Shown here: piece after piece, positions 1 to 5,175 of the stretch
Numbering within the stretch: the first letter of the stretch is position 1
Layout: each line of letters opens with the position of its first letter
The notes under the pieces: model-generated
What the model saw: the letters and a program-made list of their open reading frames with translations, nothing else
Told to the model about the DNA's origin: nothing
Database searches by the model: none
Source of the DNA: Ruthenibacterium sp.
GTDB lineage: Bacteria; Bacillota; Clostridia; Oscillospirales; Ruminococcaceae
NCBI GenBank assembly: GCA_020025255.1
Contig: JAHHSK010000083.1
Span: forward strand, 1 to 6,313
Length of the DNA: 6,313 bases
Direction of reading: 5' to 3'
Made by a program: the position numbers and the translations under genes

Positions 1-33
1 AAACGCCTCCGAAGAGGCGTTTTTTATTTTTTT
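1..33. terminator. Intrinsic terminator with UUCG-type loop, after ruvX
   Basis: A perfect 9-bp inverted repeat (arms 1-9 and 14-22) encloses a 4-base loop. Read on the minus strand the loop is TTCG closed by C-G, the classic very stable tetraloop. The hairpin begins directly after the ruvX stop codon (24-26), so it is the natural end of the minus-strand operon; the U-tract for that direction lies outside the window. Read on the plus strand the stem is followed by a T-rich tail (20-33), so it could also end a convergent gene to the left. Confidence 0.85.
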
Positions 34-449
34 CCGGTGTTCTTGCGGTATGTCAGATAACTTTCCAAAATGACGGTCGCTGCCACGGCATCCAGAACCT
101 CTTTGCGTTTTTTGCCAAACGTTCCGTTTTCGGAAAGGATGCCCGCTGCCGAGATCGTTGTCTGGCGTTCATCCCACATTTCCACAGGCACATCGGTCAT
201 GGTGCGCAGGCGTTCGGCCAGCTTGCGGCTTTTCTGCGCGCGTGCGCCCTCGGTGCCGTCCATGTTTTTCGGCAGACCCAGCACGATCATTTCCGCCTGC
301 TGTTCCTGCAACGCTTGGATAATCCGATCTGCCACCTTGAACATGTTTTTTTCTTTGATGATTCCGATCGGGGTCGCCAGAAACTCTGTTTTATCGCATA
401 CCGCGATGCCGGTGCGGGAATCGCCGTAATCCACTGCCATGATCTTCAT
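24..449 (-). CDS. ruvX: RuvX/YqgF family putative pre-16S rRNA nuclease
   Basis: This encodes a 141-residue cytoplasmic RNase H-fold nuclease of the YqgF/RuvX family, known for 16S rRNA 5'-end processing and first described as a Holliday junction resolvase homologue. All family motifs are visible: an N-terminal VDYGDSRTGIAVCD strand with the catalytic Asp7; GLPKNMDGTEG at 58-68; DERQTT from 93, with acidic residues expected at the active site; and KEVLDAVAA around Asp120. The length is normal for the family. The ATG at 447-449 follows a good GGAAGG ribosome binding site. It is the last gene of the minus-strand operon, 63 bases after the HAD gene, and is followed at once by a terminator. In many Firmicutes ruvX sits beside alaS and the IreB gene, so its place behind envelope genes is unusual. 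The family call is nearly certain; the exact cellular role is inherited from homologues. Confidence 0.95.
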   Translation of the reverse strand: MKIMAVDYGDSRTGIAVCDKTEFLATPIGIIKEKNMFKVADRIIQALQEQQAEMIVLGLPKNMDGTEGARAQKSRKLAERLRTMTDVPVEMWDERQTTISAAGILSENGTFGKKRKEVLDAVAATVILESYLTYRKNTGKK

Positions 450-464
450 AAGATCCTTCCTTTC

Positions 465-490
465 TTCATTCGGATGTGCGCATCCGTTTT
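465..490. other. Small hairpin in the gap before ruvX
   Basis: A perfect 6-bp inverted repeat, CGGATG (471-476) and CATCCG (481-486) with a 4-base loop, lies between the HAD stop codon and the ruvX ribosome binding site. On the minus strand it is not followed by a T-run, so it is unlikely to terminate the operon. It could act as an mRNA processing or stability element that sets the ruvX level relative to the upstream genes. On the plus strand it is followed by TTTT, which would be only a weak terminator. Confidence 0.3.
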
Positions 491-512
491 CGCCTTCCTT
501 TTACGCGTGATG

Positions 513-1085
513 TTACCCTTGCCGATCTGCTGTGTGCCATGGCTGCGGGATCCCGTTTTTCACGCGGTACGGGTGCTTTGCCAGGCATGCAAGCGGCAGA
601 TCGGAATCGGAATCGGAATAAAACCGATCGATTGCATCCACCTGATACTCCTGCCAAAGACGACGCACCTTCTCCTTGCCGCGGCAGTTTGCACTGGTTG
701 CTTTTCCCGTTTTTGCATCTACGCCGGATGCGATCAAACGGCAAACGCCCATCGCCTCACAAACCGGCTGCAGCAAAAAGAACGGCGAAGCCGAAATTAT
801 GATATCCTGCGCTGTCTTCTGCGCTTTGTACCATCCGTAGATTTTTTTCTCGTGCGTTTGCCAAAAGCAAAGCACTTCCGTTTGCACGTCAATGCCTTTC
901 AAAAAGCTGTAAAAATATTCTTTCAGCTGTGTTTTGTCGATTCTTCTGCATGCATACAGCAAAAATCCATACATCTGCCGCGGAACGTACCGAAGCAGCG
1001 AAGGATGCTTTTTTACCGCATACAAAAAGAAATCCACCGTGCTGTCGCCGGCATAGATCGTTCCGTCAAAATCGTATACATTCAT
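513..1085 (-). CDS. HAD-IB family phosphatase (SerB-like), partner of UbiA
   Basis: This encodes a 190-residue soluble HAD-superfamily phosphatase. Motif I is VYDFDGTIYAGDST, with nucleophile Asp5 and general acid/base Asp7. Motif II is IIISASP (Ser98/Ser100), motif III is probably Lys137 in GKEKVRRL, and motif IV is FYSDSDSDLPLA, with metal ligands Asp158 and Asp162. The residues between motifs I and II form a helical C1 cap. A longer reading up to 1145 exists, but the ATG at 1083-1085 begins right before motif I and has an AAGGA ribosome site just before it. The longer form would overlap the UbiA gene. Only 14 bases separate it from the UbiA stop codon, so the two are co-transcribed. By context its substrate may be the 5-phosphoribosyl polyprenyl phosphate made by UbiA (inference). 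Alternatively it may act on an unrelated small phosphate ester. The C terminus after motif IV is short and diverged. Confidence 0.88.
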   Translation of the reverse strand: MNVYDFDGTIYAGDSTVDFFLYAVKKHPSLLRYVPRQMYGFLLYACRRIDKTQLKEYFYSFLKGIDVQTEVLCFWQTHEKKIYGWYKAQKTAQDIIISASPFFLLQPVCEAMGVCRLIASGVDAKTGKATSANCRGKEKVRRLWQEYQVDAIDRFYSDSDSDLPLACLAKHPYRVKNGIPQPWHTADRQG

Positions 1086-1099
1086 TGCTTGATTTTCCT

Positions 1100-1960
1100 T
1101 TATGCGTACAGGATGAACATCATTGCGGCAAGGTAGATAATGCACAACGCCAACAATACCGCATCATGCAGCACAACCTCGACCGGGTCGCCATCGGACG
1201 CGCCCTCCACGTCCATACTGTATTTCATGGTGATAAGCAGTACGATCGGCACTGTCATCACCATACGTCCGCTGCTGTACCGTTCCACTGTGGCATCATC
1301 CATAGCCCACAGCGTATAAAATACATTTGTCAGCGTCAGACACATCGTCATGCCCTGCTCCAAAAATCCGATCGGGTAGGCTTTCAGCACCTTTCGCGTT
1401 TTTTCCCCGCCCAGCTGCTTCAATTCGTTTCTTCGCTTTCCCAGCGAAAGATACATGGCCAATACCAGCACCGTCAGATACAGCCAGTTTGAAATCACAA
1501 TATCCGATACGATCGAACCATACAGCACACGCAGCAGGAATCCGGAAACCAGGATCACGATGTCCAGCAGCGGGACATCCTTAAACCCATTACTATACGC
1601 AATATTTATAAGCAAATATACAGCTAGTATCAAACCTGCCAACGGGTTCCCGATCCATACGGACAGCCCCGCTGCCGCTGCGGCAAGAATCGCCGCAAGG
1701 ATCGACGCATTGCCTGTGCTGACCGCCCCGCTTGCAATCGGACGTTTGCATTTGACCGGATGCAGCCTGTCCTTTTCCTTGTCGCGGATATCATTGATGA
1801 TGTACACGATCGAAGAAACCAGACAAAATGCCGCAAAACCGGCAAGATTCAGCAGGAATTTTCTGCCGTTGAACAGCTGCCCGCTGCATGCCAGTGCCGC
1901 AAAGACCAAAAAATTTTTGATGTAGTGATGTACACGCATCAGCTTCAGATAGGGTTTCAC
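1100..1960 (-). CDS. UbiA-superfamily polyprenyl-phosphate phosphoribosyltransferase (DPPR synthase-like)
   Basis: This encodes a 286-residue polytopic membrane protein with about eight or nine hydrophobic helices. Near the N terminus is MRVHHYIKNFLVFAAL, matching the (R)xxxWxKN start of the DPPR-synthase branch. The first Asp-rich motif is NDIRDKEKDRLHP (Asn56, Asp57, Asp60, Asp64, His67), followed by KRPIASG. The second polar loop is YSNGFKDVPLLD with Asp128 and Asp133, followed by SGFLLR. Later come GKRRNEL, a LWAMD stretch, and a MKYSMDV...GDPVEVVLHD tail, all typical of this branch rather than of ubiquinone or haem UbiA enzymes. Mycobacterial Rv3806c uses PRPP and decaprenyl phosphate to make decaprenylphosphoryl-5-phosphoribose. 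Here the lipid is probably undecaprenyl or another polyprenyl phosphate (inference). The GTG at 1958-1960 is chosen because AGAAGGTG lies 5 bases upstream. An upstream TTG at 1999 would overlap the preceding gene and lacks a site. It lies 13 bases after the membrane protein gene. Confidence 0.9.
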   Translation of the reverse strand: MKPYLKLMRVHHYIKNFLVFAALACSGQLFNGRKFLLNLAGFAAFCLVSSIVYIINDIRDKEKDRLHPVKCKRPIASGAVSTGNASILAAILAAAAAGLSVWIGNPLAGLILAVYLLINIAYSNGFKDVPLLDIVILVSGFLLRVLYGSIVSDIVISNWLYLTVLVLAMYLSLGKRRNELKQLGGEKTRKVLKAYPIGFLEQGMTMCLTLTNVFYTLWAMDDATVERYSSGRMVMTVPIVLLITMKYSMDVEGASDGDPVEVVLHDAVLLALCIIYLAAMMFILYA

Positions 1961-1973
1961 ACTTTCACCTTCT

Positions 1974-4016
1974 TTACACAGGATAATACCGTTGCGCAAA
2001 TTGTACGATCTGCCACACAGCCGGTATATTCTGTACGGCCAATATCACCGAAAAGCCAACGGCCAGTGCCGGCGCAAAATACCTCAGCTTCCATTTTTCC
2101 TGCACAATTTCAGCTAGACGGAACAGCAGCGCCGGGAACGTCCAGCCGAAGTACAGCGAATACAGGATCAGCCCGTTTTCCTTTGTGCCCCAGCCCAGCA
2201 CAACAAGCACCAGCACGGAAAACAAGATCCAGCCCCCCGCGGCAAGGGTGCTGGTACGCTTTCTGTCCAGCACCACGCACAAAACCACCAAAGCCAAAAT
2301 CACAGCGCCGATGATACTGATCGACACAATCGGCTTTATCTGCCAGGATACATGCGTATAGGTCGTTTCATCCACGCCCGCATACGGGGCAAAAAAGCAG
2401 TTTCGGATATAACCGAAATACTGGTAAATCTTATCCAGCAAGGTCAGCTCTTTGCCCGTGAACTGCGCGAGCCTTTTCGCGTTTTTCAAACTGTTAATCA
2501 AAATGTCGGTTCTGCCGAACAGCAGCATCAGTCCCAGAAACATGCAGCCGCATCGCACCATATCCCGAAACCACGCACCAAAATTTTTGTGCGGCTTTTC
2601 TTGGGATGAAAACGGTGCCAGCGCAAGGCTTGTCAGCAGCGTACCGCCTGCGCCGCACACAACAAAGCGATCCGCCCTGTGTTTTTCGCACAATCGGTAC
2701 ATGCTCAAAATCAGCCAGAAATAGGCGATGATATACTGTTCCAGCATCAGTACCGATAAAATATACATGTAGCTGGAACTGAACAGCAGCATAAAGCCCA
2801 TACGCTTTATCGGGGAAAGCCGAAGCATTTTTGCCAGTATAAAGTTTGTCAGCATAAGCAGCGCCGCCTGAGCGGATGCCACGCAGATCGCCTGTACCGT
2901 ATCCCCGAAAAAGCTGCCAAACAGGTAGGGGATTCCCACAAAAGGCGCAGCGAAAACAGCAAACAGCGGCTGTCGGATATCGTTTTCCAGATTCGTCAGC
3001 GCAAGGTAGCTGTTCGTTCTTTGGTGCCAGACGGAATCGCTTGTATAGATGATATCAAACTGTACGTCCGAACCGTAAAAAACATTTGATCTTGTAAACG
3101 CCAGTGCGATCAAAAGAATGCTGAGTGCCAGCAAAATTCCATACAGTATGATTTCCGCTTTTTGAATGTCGGAAAAAACACCGCTTTGCTCCACAAGCTT
3201 TTGCATAAAATCCGCAAATACACTCAGACAGCAGTACACAAAAAACAGGGAAAGGATCCCTGCTGTCGCGGCCGCGCGGGTATAATACCACTCATTCTGC
3301 GCCGCTTCGGGCACGCGCATCATGATTTCCTGCACCAGCCGAACCGCTGCCCAGCGGCAAATACCCGCCGCCGTAAGGAAGATCCCGATGCGGATTTCCA
3401 CATTCTGACGCAGGTTTTTTAAGGTGTCGTACATTTTTCCGGATATCACAGCTGCTGCCGCCGCCGCAAATCCAAGCGCGATTTTATATTGGGAATCAAA
3501 ATCACTGCTGATCCCGACAAATACAAAGGCCGACGCCGTGAACAACACGCCGAACGCGATTTTCCGCGCGATCCTGCCGCCCTTATCCGCCCCCAGCTTA
3601 TCCGCAAGCAGAACCAATCCCAGCTGTATGATTCTGTTCACCGCATATGCAGCAATCGCCGCGCCGCACACCGCAATCGCCGTCAGCAGGGCTTTTGTCG
3701 AAATTCCCAGCACTGCCGCCAATCGGGCAGCCTTGCTGGAGGGCAGCCACGTTTTTGCAAAGCCGTCAATTCCCGCATGGAGCACCAGCAATGTCAAAAC
3801 AAGCGCCGCCGCCCTTTCTGCCGGGTCTGCCTTTCGGCGCAGATGCATTTTCCCCTTGACTGCGCACACACAGACCAGTGCAGCAAAAAAAAGCGGCAGA
3901 ACAAATAAAAACAGGTTCTGCCGAACAAAAAGCACCGCCGCCGCCCATGCGGAAATGCAGAAGATGCCGGATGATTTTTTCGATTTTTCGATTTGCGCAG
4001 CTGTGTTTTTTTCCAT
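1974..4016 (-). CDS. Large polytopic membrane protein, putative GT-C-type glycosyltransferase
   Basis: This encodes 680 residues with many hydrophobic helices, in two apparent halves. Residues about 18-270 hold roughly seven to eight helices with Ala-rich segments and no motif I recognise. Residues about 287-680 look like a GT-C fold: a helix at 287-307; then an outward loop with scattered acids (Asp317, Asp321, Asp327) and Trp330; then NDIRQPLFAVFAAPF (345-359); then a run of helices with EQYIIAYF (426-433); a polar loop at about 505-560; and a final helix set preceded by GWGTKENGLILYSLYFGW (608-625). GT-C enzymes use lipid-phosphate sugars at the outer membrane face, which fits the adjacent UbiA/HAD pair. 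The ATG at 4014-4016 has AGAGGA just upstream, with short spacing. A TTG 15 bases earlier is less likely. The donor, acceptor and even the transferase activity are inference; it could be a flippase-like or uncharacterised membrane protein. Confidence 0.82.
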   Translation of the reverse strand: MEKNTAAQIEKSKKSSGIFCISAWAAAVLFVRQNLFLFVLPLFFAALVCVCAVKGKMHLRRKADPAERAAALVLTLLVLHAGIDGFAKTWLPSSKAARLAAVLGISTKALLTAIAVCGAAIAAYAVNRIIQLGLVLLADKLGADKGGRIARKIAFGVLFTASAFVFVGISSDFDSQYKIALGFAAAAAAVISGKMYDTLKNLRQNVEIRIGIFLTAAGICRWAAVRLVQEIMMRVPEAAQNEWYYTRAAATAGILSLFFVYCCLSVFADFMQKLVEQSGVFSDIQKAEIILYGILLALSILLIALAFTRSNVFYGSDVQFDIIYTSDSVWHQRTNSYLALTNLENDIRQPLFAVFAAPFVGIPYLFGSFFGDTVQAICVASAQAALLMLTNFILAKMLRLSPIKRMGFMLLFSSSYMYILSVLMLEQYIIAYFWLILSMYRLCEKHRADRFVVCGAGGTLLTSLALAPFSSQEKPHKNFGAWFRDMVRCGCMFLGLMLLFGRTDILINSLKNAKRLAQFTGKELTLLDKIYQYFGYIRNCFFAPYAGVDETTYTHVSWQIKPIVSISIIGAVILALVVLCVVLDRKRTSTLAAGGWILFSVLVLVVLGWGTKENGLILYSLYFGWTFPALLFRLAEIVQEKWKLRYFAPALAVGFSVILAVQNIPAVWQIVQFAQRYYPV

Positions 4017-4090
4017 AAATCCTCTTTTCAACCCTTTAATTCATTTTCTATGCGGCGTTTGTGCGTCTGTGTAAGCAGGATGCATCGTTT

Positions 4091-4459
4091 TTACCGGATC
4101 GGCGTTCCGATCTGCTTTTCTTTTCGCCACTGGGGCACATCCCCGTCATCGCCCCAGTATTCATCCATGCGGGCAATTTTATCCCCGTCCAGCTGAATGA
4201 ACGAAGTACAGTGGCAGGAAATGGTATGATCTGTGCTTGTCACATGGATCGCCGCTGCGATCGTATTCTGTGCGTACACCACTCTTTCGATTTCCCCGGT
4301 CCAATCGCCCGGATATTCACAGTTCGCACGGAGGTACTCTTCCACGGTAAAATGTTCATTCGTATTATGCCAGTTGATATCGGCATCCGGGCGAAAATAA
4401 GTACGCATTGCCGCAGCATCCTGCCGCAGAACCGATGCAATAAATTCTTTCATGTCCAT
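4091..4459 (-). CDS. NTF2/SnoaL-like small protein
   Basis: This encodes a 122-residue protein with the NTF2-like alpha+beta barrel pattern. Two N-terminal helices (MKEFIASVLRQDAAAMRTYF) are followed by a hydrophobic strand DADINWHNTNEHFT. Next come a helix VEEYLRANCEYPG, four strands ending in HCTSFIQLDGDKIARMDEYWGDDG, and the tail PQWRKEKQIGTPI. The family includes enzymes (SnoaL cyclases, delta-5-3-ketosteroid isomerase) and many non-enzymatic ligand binders. No catalytic set can be assigned, though Trp30, His31, Asp99, Glu100 and the WGDD patch could line a pocket. An upstream reading to 4507 exists, but the ATG at 4457-4459 is preceded by a strong AGGAGG, 11 bases away. It has no signal peptide or membrane helix, so it is likely cytoplasmic. 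It is the first gene of the minus-strand run, 74 bases before the membrane protein gene with no terminator between. A functional link to the envelope genes is not evident. Confidence 0.87.
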   Translation of the reverse strand: MDMKEFIASVLRQDAAAMRTYFRPDADINWHNTNEHFTVEEYLRANCEYPGDWTGEIERVVYAQNTIAAAIHVTSTDHTISCHCTSFIQLDGDKIARMDEYWGDDGDVPQWRKEKQIGTPIR

Positions 4460-4476
4460 TTGATTTCTTCCCTCCT

Positions 4477-4488
4477 GCTGCCGGCAGC
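4477..4488. repeat. 12-bp perfect palindrome next to the first RBS
   Basis: GCTGCCGGCAGC is a perfect palindrome immediately upstream of the AGGAGG ribosome site (4471-4476) of the NTF2-like gene. In RNA it could form a small stem that affects access to the ribosome site; in DNA it could bind a dimeric regulator. A chance GC-rich palindrome is also possible. Confidence 0.3.
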
Positions 4489-4501
4489 TTGATGAATCCG
4501 A

Positions 4502-4517
4502 TTCCATTTCTATGGAA
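4502..4517. promoter_or_regulatory. Inverted repeat TTCCAT-N4-ATGGAA, possible operator
   Basis: Two perfect 6-base arms (4502-4507 and 4512-4517) flank four bases. The repeat lies just downstream of the secondary promoter candidate at 4519-4547, about where transcription from it would start, which is a common operator position. No cognate regulator is in the window and the repeat is short, so this is tentative. Confidence 0.25.
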
Positions 4518-4518
4518 G

Positions 4519-4547
4519 AGTTTAAAAAGCGGTCTGCCTTAAATCAA
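4519..4547 (-). promoter_or_regulatory. Secondary sigma-A-type promoter candidate
   Basis: TTGATT (4542-4547) and TAAACT (4519-4524) are separated by 17 bases and would give a leader of about 50 nt for the NTF2-like gene. Each box matches consensus at four of six positions. The boxes coincide with the loop and T-run of the predicted leader terminator, so the match may be a by-product of that structure. If real, it would let the operon bypass attenuation from the upstream promoter. Confidence 0.25.
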
Positions 4548-4560
4548 GGATGACCACCGC
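4524..4560 (-). terminator. Leader terminator / attenuator hairpin
   Basis: On the minus strand GCGGT (4560-4556) pairs with ACCGC (4533-4529). An inner CCTT (4549-4546) pairs with AAGG (4540-4537) across a 5-base loop, and TTTTT (4528-4524) follows directly. This is a plausible intrinsic terminator lying about 85-90 nt into the transcript from the TATAAT promoter and about 65 nt before the first start codon. The internal asymmetric loop makes it moderate in strength, which suits conditional termination. Confidence 0.5.
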
Positions 4561-4613
4561 CGATTCGCAGATGCACGATTTTCGTTCTCCAAGCAGTCCG
4601 TCAAACACGAACC
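4524..4613 (-). ncRNA. Structured leader RNA or small RNA, about 90 nt
   Basis: The RNA expected from the TATAAT promoter starts near 4613 and reaches the terminator T-run at 4524. Besides the terminator it can form a long-range helix. The ten-base segment CGGACTGCTT (4600-4591) pairs with AGGCAGACCG (4539-4530), with one A-A mismatch and one G-U pair. This helix uses the 3' half of the terminator, so the two folds exclude each other. A small ACGA/TCGT hairpin (4585-4582 with 4578-4575) sits inside. This is the logic of a riboswitch or attenuator. Alternatively the long helix plus T-run is simply the end of a stand-alone small RNA. I could not match it to a known riboswitch class. A 28-codon GTG-start reading (4522-4608) also overlaps it. 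Confidence 0.4.
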
Positions 4614-4619
4614 TTTTTA

Positions 4620-4647
4620 ATTATATCTCTAAAGCGAAAAAAATCAA
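4620..4647 (-). promoter_or_regulatory. Main sigma-A-type promoter for the minus-strand operon
   Basis: A perfect TATAAT -10 box (4620-4625) and a TTGATT -35 box (4642-4647) are spaced 16 bases apart; reading the -35 one base earlier gives 17. The AT-rich spacer and the position upstream of the first operon gene support it. Predicted start is near 4613, giving a leader of about 150 nt if the internal terminator is read through. Confidence 0.6.
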
Positions 4648-4668
4648 GTTGCACCAAAAGCTTCGCGT

Positions 4669-4690
4669 GCGTTTGAGAGGACGCAGTCCT
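4669..4690. repeat. Nested inverted repeats upstream of the promoter
   Basis: AGGAC (4678-4682) and GTCCT (4686-4690) form a 5-bp stem with a 3-base loop, and TGCGT (4669-4673) with ACGCA (4681-4685) forms an alternative one. They lie between the minus-strand promoter and the plus-strand small gene. They may be regulator sites or remnants; nothing else is recognisable in 4648-4731. Confidence 0.2.
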
Positions 4691-4731
4691 TTGCTTTCTT
4701 TGCAGCGGCGTTCTGATGAAAGCAGCGGCGC

Positions 4732-5007
4732 ATGGATAAAAACGGTGTCGAAAACACAGCCAACACATGCCACAATATGGATAGCACAAGAATGGAAACA
4801 CTTCAAAAAATAAAACGTTACGGGCAGGGAAACGATAGGAAAAAGAACAAATTGGCAGCGTATATCCATTGGGGGCTCTGTGTGGGTAATCTGTTGGCGG
4901 CCGCCCTCATAAGGGATACCGGAACAAGGAAACAAGTTGTTCTCTATTGGATCCTGGCGGGGATCTGGTTTTTCAGCGGCATCATGTATTGGAAAAGAGG
5001 AAAATAA
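4732..5007 (+). CDS. Small membrane protein of unknown function
   Basis: The reading frame gives 91 residues. After a polar, Lys-rich N-terminal part come two likely membrane helices, about residues 41-60 (LAAYIHWGLCVGNLLAAALI) and 68-86 (QVVLYWILAGIWFFSGIMYW). A short charged turn lies between them and the C terminus is basic (KRGK), i.e. a helical hairpin with both ends probably cytoplasmic. No family is recognised. The start is uncertain: none of the ATGs at 4732, 4777 and 4792 has a good ribosome site. A TTG at 4852, at the first helix, has AGGA 11 bases upstream. A strong terminator 31 bases after the stop, and the coherent two-helix pattern, support a real gene. The poor start suggests a 5'-truncated remnant as an alternative. 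It is transcribed divergently from the NTF2-like operon. Confidence 0.5.
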   Translation: MDKNGVENTANTCHNMDSTRMETLQKIKRYGQGNDRKKNKLAAYIHWGLCVGNLLAAALIRDTGTRKQVVLYWILAGIWFFSGIMYWKRGK

Positions 5008-5037
5008 CCTGCCGTTTATCGGACACCGCCTGTGCAT

Positions 5038-5086
5038 AAAAGGAGAAGGCGCCGTATTCCTGCCGCGCCTTCTCCTTTTGATTTTT
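5038..5086. terminator. Strong bidirectional terminator between convergent genes
   Basis: A perfect 15-bp stem (AAAA plus GGAGAAGGCGC at 5038-5052, paired with 5065-5079) encloses a 12-base loop. On the plus strand it runs into TTTTGATTTTT and ends the small membrane protein gene. On the minus strand the tail is TTTT then mixed sequence, so it can also stop transcripts of the metallophosphoesterase gene, whose stop lies about 100 bases before it. Confidence 0.85.
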
Positions 5087-5175
5087 CGTTGGGATCATCG
5101 GGATCGGTTCATTGTTGGGTCTATCCGCTTTTTCCATTTCCTTCAATGTAATTTTCCCTTCTTCTTTCTACCTAT

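Noticed and set aside
315..1136. 273-codon plus-strand reading frame
   Set aside because: It is antisense to the clear HAD and ruvX genes, Cys/Arg/His-rich, with no domain pattern or ribosome site; a shadow frame.
3424..4074. 216-codon plus-strand reading frame, Ala/Ser/Pro-rich
   Set aside because: It lies opposite the membrane protein gene, and its composition is what the complement of Ala/Leu-rich helices gives.
4550..4813. 87-codon plus-strand frame
   Set aside because: No ribosome site; Arg/Ser/Lys-rich without pattern; overlaps the minus-strand promoter and the next plus-strand frame.
4621..5037. 138-codon minus-strand reading frame opposite the small membrane protein
   Set aside because: Composition is Cys/Phe/Arg-rich without pattern, no ribosome site, and it starts at the foot of the strong terminator. 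The opposite strand gives a more coherent two-helix protein.
4982..5146. 54-codon minus-strand frame with TTG start and a fair upstream AAGGG, just after the phosphoesterase stop
   Set aside because: It would be translated straight through the 15-bp terminator hairpin and ends antisense to the small gene. The ribosome site is tempting, but transcription should stop inside it.
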